Positions 7,765 to 16,556 of a DNA stretch of 64,000 nt are shown one piece after another. The stretch comes from Pseudomonas fluorescens (GTDB taxonomy: Bacteria; Pseudomonadota; Gammaproteobacteria; Pseudomonadales; Pseudomonadaceae). Location: NCBI RefSeq assembly GCF_902498065.1, contig NZ_CABVIR010000009.1, positions 62,001 to 126,000 on the forward strand, in the 5' to 3' direction. The translations under genes were made by a program, and so were the position numbers. The notes beneath the pieces are model-generated. The model searched no databases. It was not told where the DNA came from and saw nothing but the letters and a program-made list of their open reading frames with translations. Numbering within the stretch: position 1 is the stretch's first letter; every line of letters starts with the position of its first letter.

Positions 7765-9303
7765 TCATTGGCCGCGATGGCTAAAGCTGTGCAGGGCTTT
7801 CTCGATGCACTGCGCGGTTTTGCCGAAGGCTTGCACGGTGATTTCCGAAAACGGCCCGCCGCCCTGGTCCGCCACCACGATCATGATCACGCGGCCGTTG
7901 TTGATCAGCGAGCGTAACAGCAAGTGTTCACCACCGAACTGTGAACGCAGGCTGGCCGGCAACAGCGCCGAAAATTGCGCGTTGTTGGCCGGTGTCAGGC
8001 GTACCTGGGCTTGTTGCGAAAGTAGACGTTGCAGCACGGTGCTTTGGCTGACCACGAAATTCTGGCCAGCGGTTTCTTTCGGCAGCCCGGCAATCTGGTG
8101 CACGCGCAGATTGGCATGCGTGCGGTCGGCCATCAGGATCATTACCCGTCGCATGCCGCACGCGACCAGTGCATCACGGGCCGAGTTGGTCAAATGCATG
8201 GCATTGGTGAAGCGACTCGGTTCCACCAGCAGTTCGGCGCATTGTTTGCGCCACTGGGCCAGGTCCTCGGCAGTCGGCGCCGGGGCGGGCAGCAGACCGG
8301 CGTGAACATGGTGCATGCCCCACGGCCAGAGCAGCGCAACAGCCGGGTGCCAGAGGTCGGGCATGGCGTGCTGGCGTGCACTGTTGGCGGCTTGCTGGTG
8401 CAATTGCTGCTGCACCTCGTCCATTGGGATTTGCAGGTAAAGGCTGGTCAGGTACTGCCAGCGTTCACTGTGCGGACAGTCCCAGGCCTGCTGTGCCGAC
8501 AGCGCCAGACCGTTGGCCAGCAACACCGTGTTGGCCGGCTGATTGAGCCAGCGACGCAACGTCGGATCGTCATCGAGACGGTTCTGCTGACGCAATGGGT
8601 GATCGCTGTCGCGCGCGATACGCAGGACTTTCACCAGTTCCCGTTGCTCATTGAGTAACAGCTTGTAGCCCTGCTGCACCCAGATCGGCAGGTGCCAGAT
8701 GCTCACCAATGCCTGACCGATTTCCAGCAGGCGTACGCCGAATAATTGTTTCTCGACTTTTCGTGCGGACTCGCCTTTATGGATGACCCGCAGCTCCCAT
8801 TCTTCAAGCAACTGCGGATGGGTCAACGCCAATGGCCAGAACGGCGATAAAAACAGCAGGCTGCCCCAGTGAATGTCCTGCCACAGCCGCGCCAGGCGAG
8901 CGGCGAAAAAGCCGTTGGCTTGTTGCGTCGCGTGCTGGCTGATCATCTGCAACTGACGCAGGGCTGCGGGAATTTCCGATTCCGGTGTCGCGGGCAGCCG
9001 GGCGAGCAGTTCTTCGGTGCGCTTCAAACCGAGGCGATTGATCGCCACCTCAAGGTTTTCCGCAGGCTCGGTCATGCTGCCGTGGGTGTGCCGGTTGGCT
9101 TCGCGAATCACGCTCAAGGCCAAGGCGGGGCTGCCCTGCATCAGCTCGGCGATATCGCGTAATGAGCTTCGGTTGTCGCCGATGGCCTTGCAGACTCGGT
9201 CATGACTGGCTTGCGGAACGGGCAGGTGCACACCATCCAGAAGCTTTACCCAGCCTTGGAGCGTGTTCGGTTTTGGAATGGGTACGTTCGTTTCGTTAGC
9301 CAT
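7765..9303 (-). CDS. HDOD-domain protein
   Basis: This 512-aa cytoplasmic protein has a HDOD-type helical region at about residues 25-215 (VPQASHDRVCKAIGDNRSSLRDIAELMQGSPALALSVIREANR, then VAINRLGLKRTEELLARLP). HDOD domains are related to HD phosphohydrolases but usually lack the catalytic HD pair, and none is obvious here. The C-terminal 150 residues (ALVACGMRRVMILMADRTHANLRVHQIAGLP, LLLRSLINNGRVIMIVVADQGG) resemble a GAF-like sensor fold. HDOD proteins often act in signalling or motility control, and divergent placement next to motAB fits, but no function can be assigned directly. It is the first gene of the leftward HDOD-rhdA-psd set. Confidence 0.75.
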   Translation of the reverse strand: MANETNVPIPKPNTLQGWVKLLDGVHLPVPQASHDRVCKAIGDNRSSLRDIAELMQGSPALALSVIREANRHTHGSMTEPAENLEVAINRLGLKRTEELLARLPATPESEIPAALRQLQMISQHATQQANGFFAARLARLWQDIHWGSLLFLSPFWPLALTHPQLLEEWELRVIHKGESARKVEKQLFGVRLLEIGQALVSIWHLPIWVQQGYKLLLNEQRELVKVLRIARDSDHPLRQQNRLDDDPTLRRWLNQPANTVLLANGLALSAQQAWDCPHSERWQYLTSLYLQIPMDEVQQQLHQQAANSARQHAMPDLWHPAVALLWPWGMHHVHAGLLPAPAPTAEDLAQWRKQCAELLVEPSRFTNAMHLTNSARDALVACGMRRVMILMADRTHANLRVHQIAGLPKETAGQNFVVSQSTVLQRLLSQQAQVRLTPANNAQFSALLPASLRSQFGGEHLLLRSLINNGRVIMIVVADQGGGPFSEITVQAFGKTAQCIEKALHSFSHRGQ

Positions 9304-9352
9304 GGTTGGACGCGATCATCGTCTGCATTACCTATGCCCGAAGTGGGCCAAA

Positions 9353-9380
9353 TTGGCTTTTCGCCTGAACTGGCTATAGT
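9353..9380 (+). promoter_or_regulatory. Sigma-70 promoter for motAB
   Basis: TTGGCT (9353-9358), a 16-bp spacer and TATAGT (9375-9380) give an untranslated leader of about 80 nt before motA. This is a housekeeping-type promoter rather than an obvious FliA (TAAA-N15-GCCGATAA) element. Confidence 0.6.
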
Positions 9381-9469
9381 CTGGCGCAGTTTTGCCGATA
9401 AGTAGAAGAAGAGATTTTTTAACTTCCGAATATGACCTTGAACCCGACTCAGTAAGTGCTCTCCTACCT

Positions 9470-10321
9470 ATGGCTAAAATAATCGGCATCATCGTCGTAT
9501 TCGCGAGCGTGCTCGGCGGATACGTGCTCTCCCACGGCAAGATTGCCGCTCTGGTTCAACCCTTCGAGGTGTTGATCATCGGTGGCGCGGCCCTTGGCGC
9601 ATTCCTCCAGGCCAACCCCGGCTACATGACCCTGCACGTGCTCAAGAAGTCCTTGAGCATGTTCAGTTCGCGGTTCAATCACGGCTACTATCTTGAAGTG
9701 TTGGGGCTGATCTACGAGATCCTCAACAAGAGTCGCCGCGAAGGCATGATGGCCATCGAAGGCGACATCGAAGATGCCGCCGCGAGCCCCATCTTCGCCA
9801 AGTACCCGTCGGTGCTCAAGGACGAGCGCATGACCGCGTTCATCTGCGATTACCTGCGCATCATGTCCTCCGGCAACATGGCTCCCCATGAACTGGAAGG
9901 CCTGTTCGACATGGAACTCTACAATCTCAAGGAAGACCTGGAGCACCCATCCCATGCGGTGAACGGCATCGCCGACGCCATGCCCGGTTTCGGTATCGTC
10001 GCGGCGGTATTGGGTATTGTGGTGACCATGGCGTCCCTGGGCGAAGGCGATCAGAAATCCATCGGTCTGCACGTCGGTGCGGCACTGGTCGGTACCTTCT
10101 TCGGTATTCTCGCCGCGTACGGTTTCTTCGGTCCCCTGGCCCACTCCCTGGCCCACGATGCCAAGGAAGAACTGAACGTCTACGAAGCCATCAAGGCCTC
10201 GCTGGTGGCTTCGGCTTCCGGCATGCCGCCATCGCTGGCGGTGGAGTTCGGGCGCAAGGTTCTGTACCCGGCGCACCGTCCTAGCTTCGCTGAGCTGGAA
10301 CAAGCGGTTCGCGGTCGTTAA
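9470..10321 (+). CDS. motA: Flagellar motor stator protein MotA
   Basis: The inner-membrane proton channel subunit of the flagellar stator. The 283-aa protein has four membrane helices: two near the N-terminus (IIGIIVVFASVLGGYVLSHG; LIIGGAALGAFLQA) and two around residues 170-230 (GFGIVAAVLGIVVTMASLG; ALVGTFFGILAAYGFFGPLAHSL). Between them is a cytoplasmic loop of about 120 residues bearing the charged KDERMTAF segment that contacts FliG. The start at 9470 (MAKIIGIIVV) gives the family N-terminus; an upstream in-frame start would add 26 non-conserved residues. motB follows after 3 bp. Fluorescent pseudomonads normally carry a second stator pair, MotCD, elsewhere. Confidence 0.97.
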   Translation: MAKIIGIIVVFASVLGGYVLSHGKIAALVQPFEVLIIGGAALGAFLQANPGYMTLHVLKKSLSMFSSRFNHGYYLEVLGLIYEILNKSRREGMMAIEGDIEDAAASPIFAKYPSVLKDERMTAFICDYLRIMSSGNMAPHELEGLFDMELYNLKEDLEHPSHAVNGIADAMPGFGIVAAVLGIVVTMASLGEGDQKSIGLHVGAALVGTFFGILAAYGFFGPLAHSLAHDAKEELNVYEAIKASLVASASGMPPSLAVEFGRKVLYPAHRPSFAELEQAVRGR

Positions 10322-10324
10322 GCC

Positions 10325-11344
10325 ATGGAAAACAATCAGCCGATAATCATCAAGCGCGTCAAGCGCATCGCCGGCGGGCATCACGGGGGCGCCTGGAAAA
10401 TCGCCTTCGCCGACTTCGCAACGGCGATGATGGCGTTCTTCCTGGTGCTGTGGCTGCTGTCCACCGCGACACCGGAACAGAAGATCGCCATCGCCGGTTA
10501 CTTCAAGGACCCGGTCGGCTTTTCCGAAAGCGGCACGCCGTACATCATCGACCTGGGCGGTACGCCGACCCTGGCGCCGGAAAACACTCTCAACCCCGAA
10601 GTGAAATCCCAGCCGCAGCCGGACAAGGTGACGGTCGACGCCGAACAGGTCGAAGGCATGGCCGAGATGGTGGAGAAGGAACGCCTCGAATTGTTGCTGC
10701 AAGAATTGCAGAACAAGGTCGAAGAGAACCCGCAGCTGAAGAAATTCAAGGACCAGATTCTGTTCGAGATCACGCCGGACGGCCTGCGCATCCAGATCGT
10801 GGACGCCGAAAACCGGCCGATGTTCGACTCGGGCTCGGCACGTCTGAAACCGTATTTCGAAGACATCCTGCTGGCCATGGCCGACACCATCAAAGCGGTG
10901 CCGAACAAGATCAGCATCAGTGGCCACACCGATGCCAAGCCTTACTCGGGCAGCGGGGACTTCGGTAACTGGGAGCTTTCAGCCAACCGGGCCAACGCTG
11001 CACGTCGTGCATTGGTGGCGGGCAGTTATCCGGAGCAGCAGATCGCACGAGTGGTCGGTTATGCCTCGTCGGCTTTGTTCGATCGCGAGAACCCGCTCAA
11101 CCCGGTCAACCGTCGTATCGACATTGTCGTGCTGACCAAGAAAGCCCAGCGTGCCATCGAAGGTTCGCAAGGCGCGGAACCAACACCAGAGCCGACCCAG
11201 GGGCAGGGTGGCCCGGGTGAAGTGCCGGCCGACCCGAACGCGTTGCCGGCGGATAAAGAGCCGCTGCCGGCGCATGAGCTTCGTGAGCGTTTGAATCTGT
11301 TTGATGACCCGGCGCCGAAACCGGGTGAGCCGCCGAAGCAGTGA
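10325..11344 (+). CDS. motB: Flagellar motor stator protein MotB
   Basis: The stator subunit that anchors the complex to peptidoglycan. The 339-aa protein has a short basic cytoplasmic N-terminus, then one membrane helix at about 27-47 (FADFATAMMAFFLVLWLLS) with Asp30 in the proton-accepting position. A plug/linker follows, and an OmpA-like peptidoglycan-binding domain occupies about 145-280 (ISISGHTDAKPYSG, ELSANRANAARRAL, NRRIDIVV). The last 55 residues form a Pro/Glu-rich tail. It is co-transcribed with motA and followed by a strong terminator. Confidence 0.97.
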   Translation: MENNQPIIIKRVKRIAGGHHGGAWKIAFADFATAMMAFFLVLWLLSTATPEQKIAIAGYFKDPVGFSESGTPYIIDLGGTPTLAPENTLNPEVKSQPQPDKVTVDAEQVEGMAEMVEKERLELLLQELQNKVEENPQLKKFKDQILFEITPDGLRIQIVDAENRPMFDSGSARLKPYFEDILLAMADTIKAVPNKISISGHTDAKPYSGSGDFGNWELSANRANAARRALVAGSYPEQQIARVVGYASSALFDRENPLNPVNRRIDIVVLTKKAQRAIEGSQGAEPTPEPTQGQGGPGEVPADPNALPADKEPLPAHELRERLNLFDDPAPKPGEPPKQ

Positions 11345-11349
11345 CGCAC

Positions 11350-11381
11350 AAAAAAGCCGCGAGATGATCGCGGCTTTTTTA
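11350..11381. terminator. Rho-independent terminator after motB
   Basis: AGCCGCGA pairs with TCGCGGCT around a 5-nt loop (stem 11355-11362 with 11368-11375). The run of A before it and TTTTTT after it make it usable from both strands, and the gene to the right (rsgA) converges on it. Confidence 0.9.
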
Positions 11382-11397
11382 TTTCTGCGGGAAGCTG

Positions 11398-11431
11398 CTG
11401 ATCATTTTCGTAGCGTCACGAAAATGATCAG
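11398..11431. repeat. Perfect 14-bp inverted repeat
   Basis: CTGATCATTTTCGT (11398-11411) and ACGAAAATGATCAG (11418-11431) are perfect reverse complements separated by 6 bp. It lies between the motB terminator and the rsgA stop codon. It is not a REP element and has no adjacent U-tract. It could be an rsgA 3' hairpin or a protein-binding dyad. Confidence 0.7.
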
Positions 11432-11437
11432 GACTAC

Positions 11438-12469
11438 TTAATAGCTGCTCTCCGGCAAACTCGCGATGATCGAGCGATAGCTGTTCATCCGTTGCTGCTG
11501 CACTCGGCCTTCTTCCAGCGCCTTGAGCAGGGCGCAACCCGGTTCGCGGTCGTGCTTGCAGTCGCGGAAGCGGCAGGTGCCGATCAGGTCGTTGAACTCG
11601 ATGAAGCCGGCTTCGACATCGGCGCGGCTGACGTGGCCCAGGCCGAATTCGCGTATACCCGGGGAGTCGATCAACTCACCGCCACCGGGGAAGTGGAACA
11701 GGCGCGCAGTCGTCGTGGTGTGAGTGCCCTGGCCGGACAGCTCGGACAACGGGCCGACGCGAGTTTCGACCTCAGGCAGCAGGCTGTTGACCAGCGACGA
11801 CTTGCCGACACCGGACTGGCCGACGAACACGCTGATGCGCCCGTCCAGCTGTTCCTGAAGTTGCTCCATGCCATTGCCGTGGTGCGCCGACACTTCCAGT
11901 ACCGGATAACCCAGCGTGCGGTAAACCGCGAGCAGGGCGTTCAGCGCCGGGGCGTTCTGCTCGTCGATCAAGTCGAATTTGTTGAGCAGCAGCAACGGCC
12001 GGATCCCGGCGTGCTCCGCCGCGACCAGGTAGCGGTCGATCAGATTTGCATGGGGCTCGGGCAACGGCGCGAAGACAATGACGATCATGTCGACGTTGGC
12101 GGCTACAGGCTTGAGCTGGCCACGGCTGTCCGGGCGGCAGAGTTCGGTCTTGCGCGGCAGTTGCGCCACGATCACCCCGATGCCCTGGTTGCCGGCACGC
12201 CAGACCACCTGATCGCCGGTCACCAGCGCTGGCAAGTTAGCGCGCAAGTGGCAGCGGAACACCTGGCCGGCCAAATCGCCATCGAGGGCTTCGACTTCGA
12301 CCTGCACACCGAAGTGCGCGATCACCAAGCCGGTCTGTTCCGGGCCCAGGTCGCCACCCTCAAGTGCCTCGACAGCCGAGGACTCGCGTTTGGCGGCGCG
12401 GGCAGCGCGTTCGCCCTGAATCTTTTCGATGCGCCAGTTTTGACGACGATTGAGTTGGCGTTTGGCCAT
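11438..12469 (-). CDS. rsgA: Ribosome small subunit-dependent GTPase RsgA (YjeQ)
   Basis: A late 30S-assembly GTPase. The 343-aa protein has an N-terminal basic extension, an OB fold (about 70-140) and a circularly permuted GTPase domain in the order G4-G5-G1-G2-G3: NKFD at about 188, then GQSGVGKSSLVN, then DSPGIREFG. A C-terminal zinc knuckle (TCRFRDCKHDREPGCAL) completes the family signature. The conserved DSPG and the permuted order separate it from Era or EngA. It is divergent from orn; the two start codons are about 107 bp apart and TAAACT boxes lie on both strands within a GTTTAGC/GCTAAAC inverted repeat. Confidence 0.96.
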   Translation of the reverse strand: MAKRQLNRRQNWRIEKIQGERAARAAKRESSAVEALEGGDLGPEQTGLVIAHFGVQVEVEALDGDLAGQVFRCHLRANLPALVTGDQVVWRAGNQGIGVIVAQLPRKTELCRPDSRGQLKPVAANVDMIVIVFAPLPEPHANLIDRYLVAAEHAGIRPLLLLNKFDLIDEQNAPALNALLAVYRTLGYPVLEVSAHHGNGMEQLQEQLDGRISVFVGQSGVGKSSLVNSLLPEVETRVGPLSELSGQGTHTTTTARLFHFPGGGELIDSPGIREFGLGHVSRADVEAGFIEFNDLIGTCRFRDCKHDREPGCALLKALEEGRVQQQRMNSYRSIIASLPESSY

Positions 12470-12576
12470 GGGTGTTCCGTATCAAGAATGCAGCGATTAG
12501 GTAAAACGGCCGCGAGTTTAGCACGCCCGGGCGCCGCCCTAGGCTAAACTGCGCAGCATTGCCTAGGAGCCGACAC

Positions 12577-13119
12577 ATGCTAAACCCGCAGAATCTGATC
12601 TGGATCGACCTGGAAATGACCGGTCTGAACCCTGATACCGACGTCATCATCGAGATGGCCACCATCGTCACCGACAGTGATCTGAACACCTTGGCTGAAG
12701 GGCCGGTGATCGCGATCCACCACAGCGATGAAATCCTCGCCGGCATGGACGAGTGGAACACCCGTCAACACGGCGGCTCGGGCCTGACCCAGCGTGTGCG
12801 CGACAGCCGCATCAGCATGGCCGAAGCGGAAGCCGAGACCATTGCCTTCCTGGAAAAATGGGTGCCGAAGGGCAAGTCGCCGATCTGTGGCAACAGCATC
12901 TGTCAGGATCGTCGCTTCCTTTATACCCACATGAAATCCCTGGAAAGCTATTTCCACTACCGCAACCTCGACGTCTCGACCCTGAAAGAACTCGCTGCAC
13001 GCTGGGCGCCGGACGTGCGCGACAGCTTCAAAAAGGGCAGCACCCACCTGGCGCTGGACGACATCCGCGAATCCATCGCCGAGTTGCAGCACTACCGCAA
13101 GCATTTCATCAAGTTCTGA
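12577..13119 (+). CDS. orn: Oligoribonuclease
   Basis: A 3'-5' exonuclease that degrades dinucleotides (including pGpG from c-di-GMP turnover) and short RNAs. The 180-aa protein matches the DEDDh family: LIWIDLEMTGL supplies the first Asp (D11) and Glu (E13), ICGNSICQDRRF the second Asp region, and THLALDDIRESI the third motif. The ATG at 12577 has AGGAG 7 bp upstream; an upstream in-frame ATG at 12559 lacks an RBS. Pairing of rsgA and orn back-to-back is usual in pseudomonads. Confidence 0.97.
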   Translation: MLNPQNLIWIDLEMTGLNPDTDVIIEMATIVTDSDLNTLAEGPVIAIHHSDEILAGMDEWNTRQHGGSGLTQRVRDSRISMAEAEAETIAFLEKWVPKGKSPICGNSICQDRRFLYTHMKSLESYFHYRNLDVSTLKELAARWAPDVRDSFKKGSTHLALDDIRESIAELQHYRKHFIKF

Positions 13120-13138
13120 TTCGAAGGTGCCTGGTCCG

Positions 13139-13218
13139 GCCCCATCGCGAGCAGGCTCGCTCCCACAATGGGCCTGTGTTTACCGGCCAATGTGGAAGCG
13201 AGCCTGCTCGCGATGGCG
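13139..13218. repeat. REPIN, copy 3
   Basis: Inverted units GCGAGCAGGCTCGCTCCCACA (about 13147-13167) and GAAGCGAGCCTGCTCGCGATGG (about 13195-13216) lie between orn and the TRIC-family gene. Confidence 0.85.
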
Positions 13219-13320
13219 TCCGCACAGTCAATCTTGATGGTCGGGTTGATTCTCCAATGCCCTCTTTTGGTGCCGGGACTAAATGGCTAGACTGCGCGCC
13301 TTCCCGCAAGGACTGCCACC

Positions 13321-13932
13321 ATGTTGCTGATGCTTTACCTGATCGCCATCACCGCCGAAGCCATGACTGGCGCACTGTCTGCCGGCCGTCGCGGCATGGA
13401 CTGGTTTGGCGTGGTGCTGATCGCCTGCATCACAGCGTTGGGCGGCGGTTCGGTGCGCGACGTGCTGCTCGGTCACTACCCGCTGACTTGGGTCAAACAC
13501 CCGGAATACCTGGTGCTGACCTCGATTGCGGCGATGGTCACTGTCTTCACGGCACGCTGGATGCGTCACCTGCGCTCGCTATTTCTGGTGCTCGACGCCG
13601 TGGGTCTGGTGGCGTTCACCCTGATCGGCTGCATGACCGCGCTGGAAATGGGCCACGGCATGCTGGTGGCCTCGGTCAGCGGCGTGATCACTGGAGTGTT
13701 TGGCGGCATCCTGCGTGACATCTTCTGCAACGACATCCCGCTGATTTTCCGTCGCGAGCTCTACGCCAGCGTGTCGTTCGCGGCGGCGTGGTGCTACATG
13801 TTGTGCCTATACCTGAACGTGCCGGGCGAGCAGGCGATTCTGATCACCTTGTTCGGCGGCTTCCTGCTGCGCTTGCTGGCGATCCGCTTCCACTGGGAAA
13901 TGCCCAAGTTCGTTTATAACGACGAAGCCTGA
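13321..13932 (+). CDS. TRIC-family (UPF0126) cation channel protein
   Basis: The 203-aa inner-membrane protein has about seven hydrophobic helices in two repeated UPF0126 halves. Each half has a glycine-rich GG(S/I)(V/L)RD(V/I) element: GGGSVRDVLLGHYPL near residue 40 and GGILRDIFCNDIPLIF near residue 130. This duplicated motif is typical of bacterial homologues of trimeric intracellular cation channels, which conduct K+. Its last 19 bases overlap the end of the convergent queG gene. Physiological role in Pseudomonas is untested. Confidence 0.88.
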   Translation: MLLMLYLIAITAEAMTGALSAGRRGMDWFGVVLIACITALGGGSVRDVLLGHYPLTWVKHPEYLVLTSIAAMVTVFTARWMRHLRSLFLVLDAVGLVAFTLIGCMTALEMGHGMLVASVSGVITGVFGGILRDIFCNDIPLIFRRELYASVSFAAAWCYMLCLYLNVPGEQAILITLFGGFLLRLLAIRFHWEMPKFVYNDEA

Positions 13933-14993
13933 CGTTCGGCGTGTTGCTTCAACGCCCATTCGACGTGCTCGCGAACCAATTCCGACGGGTATTCCCGTCG
14001 TGCCTTCAACGCTTCCAGCACCGGAATGCTCGACGGCGCATTCCCCAGGCCCACCGCCAGATTCCGCAACCAGCGCTCGTAACCGGCACGCCGTAACGGC
14101 GAGCCTTCAGTGCTGCTCAGAAACCGATCCTCATCCCACATGAACAACTCAGCCAGTTCGGCGTTGTCCAGGTTGTGCCGTGGCTTGAAGTCGCTTTCGC
14201 CGGACGGGCGAGCGAAGCGGTTCCACGGGCAGACGATCTGGCAGTCGTCGCAGCCGAAGACCCGATTGCCGATCAATGGCCGCAAGTCTTCGGGGATCGC
14301 GCTTTTCAGTTCGATCGTCAGGTAGGAAATGCAGCGTCGGGCATCCAGCACATAAGGGCCGACAAAGGCGTTGGTCGGGCAGATGTCGAGGCACGCGGTG
14401 CAGCGGCCGCAATGTTCGGTGCTGTGGGGCGGGTCGACGGGCAGCGGCAAGTCGACAAACAGCTCACTGAGGAAGAAATAACTGCCGGCCTTGCGATTCA
14501 AGACCAGGGTGTTTTTACCGATCCATCCAAGGCCCGCCTGTTCCGCAATGGCTTTTTCCAGCACCGGCGCACTGTCGACAAACGCGCGGTAGCCGAACGG
14601 GCCGATGACCGCCTGAATCTTTTCTGCCAGTTGTTGCACACGTTTACGGATCAATTTGTGGTAATCGCGGCCCAAGGCATAACGCGACACGTAGGCTTTT
14701 CCCGGTTGGGCGAGTCGTTTGGCCATTTCGGTATCACCCGGCAGGTAATCCATGCGCAGGGACACCACCCGAAGCGTGCCGGGCACCAGCTCCTCCGGAT
14801 GTGAGCGTTTAGTGCCGTGGGCACCCATGTAGTCCATTTCGCCGTGGTAGCCGGCCGCAAGCCAGCGCTCCAGGTGCTGTTCATGCTCGGCCAGGTCCAG
14901 GCCGCTGATGCCGACTTGCTGAAAGCCCAGCTCGCGGCCCCAGTCCTTGATGGATTGGGCGAGGGCGGGCAGGTCTGTGGTAATAGCAGGCAT
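13914..14993 (-). CDS. queG: Epoxyqueuosine reductase
   Basis: A cobalamin-dependent iron-sulfur enzyme for the last step of queuosine tRNA modification. The 359-aa protein starts at 14993 (MPAITTDLPAL); a longer frame would reach into the nnr promoter. Two 4Fe-4S binding clusters are visible: CGRCTACLDICPTNAF, and FGCDDCQIVCPWN with CISYLT before it. The N-terminal half carries the cobalamin-binding fold. The C-terminal HEAT-like segment (ERWLRNLAVGLGNAPSS) matches QueG proteins. It is divergent from nnr with 63 bp between start codons, so the promoters probably overlap. Confidence 0.96.
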   Translation of the reverse strand: MPAITTDLPALAQSIKDWGRELGFQQVGISGLDLAEHEQHLERWLAAGYHGEMDYMGAHGTKRSHPEELVPGTLRVVSLRMDYLPGDTEMAKRLAQPGKAYVSRYALGRDYHKLIRKRVQQLAEKIQAVIGPFGYRAFVDSAPVLEKAIAEQAGLGWIGKNTLVLNRKAGSYFFLSELFVDLPLPVDPPHSTEHCGRCTACLDICPTNAFVGPYVLDARRCISYLTIELKSAIPEDLRPLIGNRVFGCDDCQIVCPWNRFARPSGESDFKPRHNLDNAELAELFMWDEDRFLSSTEGSPLRRAGYERWLRNLAVGLGNAPSSIPVLEALKARREYPSELVREHVEWALKQHAERQASSL

Positions 14994-15022
14994 GAGGCGA
15001 GAGAAACCGGAGCTGAGGTGCG

Positions 15023-15028
15023 TATAAT
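15023..15028 (+). promoter_or_regulatory. Probable -10 box for the nnr-tsaE-amiB-mutL-miaA operon
   Basis: A perfect TATAAT lies 28 bp upstream of the nnr ATG. No recognisable -35 hexamer stands at the right distance, so an activator or a weak -35 is implied. Confidence 0.45.
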
Positions 15029-15056
15029 TCTGCCAGACATCGGAGCCCGAAGACGC

Positions 15057-16556
15057 ATGCCGCACACTAAAGATGATTTACCCGACGCGCTGTACAGCGC
15101 CGCACAAGTGCGAGCCCTCGATGCGAGCCTGATTGCGGCGGGTACGCCGGGCTTCGAATTGATGCACCGTGCGGCACGGGCGACCTGGCGTGCGCTGGTC
15201 CGACAGTGGCCGACGGCCAACGAGCTGACGGTAGTCGCCGGTCAAGGCAATAACGCCGGTGATGGCTATCTGGTGGCGGTGTTGGCCCGGCGTGCCGGCT
15301 GGCATGTGCGCGTATTGGCGGCGGGTGATCCTCAGCGTTTGCAGGGCGATGCCGGGTTGGCCCACGCCGAGGCCCTGTCCGAAGGCGTTGCCGTTCAAGC
15401 CTGGAGCGCGCAATCCGATTTGCGCGGTGTCGTGTTGGACGCCTTGCTGGGCACCGGTCTGACGGGCGAGGTGCGAGAGCCCTACGCCAGTGTCATCGGG
15501 GCGATCAATGCCAGCGGCCGGCCGGTGGCTGCGGTAGATATTCCTTCGGGACTGTGTGCCGATACGGGGCGTGTGCTCGGCGTGGCCGTTCGGGCGGATC
15601 TGACCGTGACCTTCATTGGTCTGAAACTCGGTCTGTTCACGGGGGATGCGGCGGATGTGGTGGGCGAATTGGTTTTCAATGATCTGCAAGCGCTGCCTGA
15701 GGCGTTCACCGGGGTCGCCATCAGTGCCCGACGCCTGGCGGCTGGCAATTTGCCGCGTCTGGCGGGACGAACGCCGACGGCCCATAAAGGCAAATTCGGC
15801 CACGTATTGCTGATCGGCGGTGATCGAGGCTTCGGCGGGGCGATTCTGTTGAGTGCGCAAAGTGCGCTGCGCAGCGGCGCTGGCATGGTGTCGGTGGCCA
15901 CTCGCAGCGAGCATGTGCCGGCCGCACTGGCGAGAATTCCCGAAGCGATGGTGCTGGGCACTTCGTCGGCGAATCAGCTGATGGGATTGCTGCAAAAGGT
16001 TTCCGTGCTGGTGGTCGGTCCGGGCTTGGGGCAGGCTTCATGGGGGCGAAGCCTATTGTCGGCGGCGGCCAATGCGCCGCTTGCACAAGTCTGGGACGCC
16101 GATGCGTTGAATATGCTGGCGGGCGAACTCGTCACCTTGCCCAAGGACTGCGTGATCACGCCGCATCCGGGTGAAGCGGCGCGGTTGCTGGGAATGTCCA
16201 CGGCCCAAGTGCAGGCGGATCGACCGGCTGCAGTCCACGCATTGAGCAAAAAATACACAGCTGTAGTGATTTTGAAAGGCGCCGGCAGCCTGATCGCCAG
16301 CCCCGATGGGCGCCTGTCGGTGTGCCATCAGGGCCATCCGGCCATGGCCACCGCCGGTCTGGGCGATGTGTTGGCCGGTCTGGTCGGTGCGTTGCTGGCC
16401 CAGGGCATGGACGCGTTCGATGCGGCCTGCCTGGGAGTTTGGCTGCATGCCAATGCCGGCACGCAACAAGGTAAATCGGGCCGTGGGCTGGCGGCCAGTG
16501 ATCTGATACCAGCCATTCGTCAGTTGTTGGAGGAGCAAGCACCGTGTCTGAAGTAA
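15057..16556 (+). CDS. nnr: Bifunctional NAD(P)H-hydrate epimerase / ADP-dependent NAD(P)H-hydrate dehydratase
   Basis: This enzyme repairs hydrated NAD(P)H: the N-terminal YjeF_N domain (about 1-220) epimerises R to S, and the C-terminal YjeF_C domain (about 225-499) dehydrates the S form. Visible motifs are VAGQGNNAGDG at 60-70 in the epimerase and, in the dehydratase, HKGKFGHVLLIGGD, VGPGLGQ, DADALN, THPGEAARL-type (ITPHPGEAARL) and TAGLGDVLAGLVG. The start at 15057 fits the YjeF N-terminus and is the first ATG after the -10 box. The 499-aa length is normal for the fused form. It overlaps tsaE by 13 bp. Confidence 0.95.
   Translation: MPHTKDDLPDALYSAAQVRALDASLIAAGTPGFELMHRAARATWRALVRQWPTANELTVVAGQGNNAGDGYLVAVLARRAGWHVRVLAAGDPQRLQGDAGLAHAEALSEGVAVQAWSAQSDLRGVVLDALLGTGLTGEVREPYASVIGAINASGRPVAAVDIPSGLCADTGRVLGVAVRADLTVTFIGLKLGLFTGDAADVVGELVFNDLQALPEAFTGVAISARRLAAGNLPRLAGRTPTAHKGKFGHVLLIGGDRGFGGAILLSAQSALRSGAGMVSVATRSEHVPAALARIPEAMVLGTSSANQLMGLLQKVSVLVVGPGLGQASWGRSLLSAAANAPLAQVWDADALNMLAGELVTLPKDCVITPHPGEAARLLGMSTAQVQADRPAAVHALSKKYTAVVILKGAGSLIASPDGRLSVCHQGHPAMATAGLGDVLAGLVGALLAQGMDAFDAACLGVWLHANAGTQQGKSGRGLAASDLIPAIRQLLEEQAPCLK

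Noticed and set aside
12516..12549. GTTTAGC/GCTAAAC inverted repeat between rsgA and orn as a regulator site
   Set aside because: Each arm contains a TAAACT that may simply be the -10 box of one of the two divergent genes; -35 hexamers are poor and no regulator motif fits.
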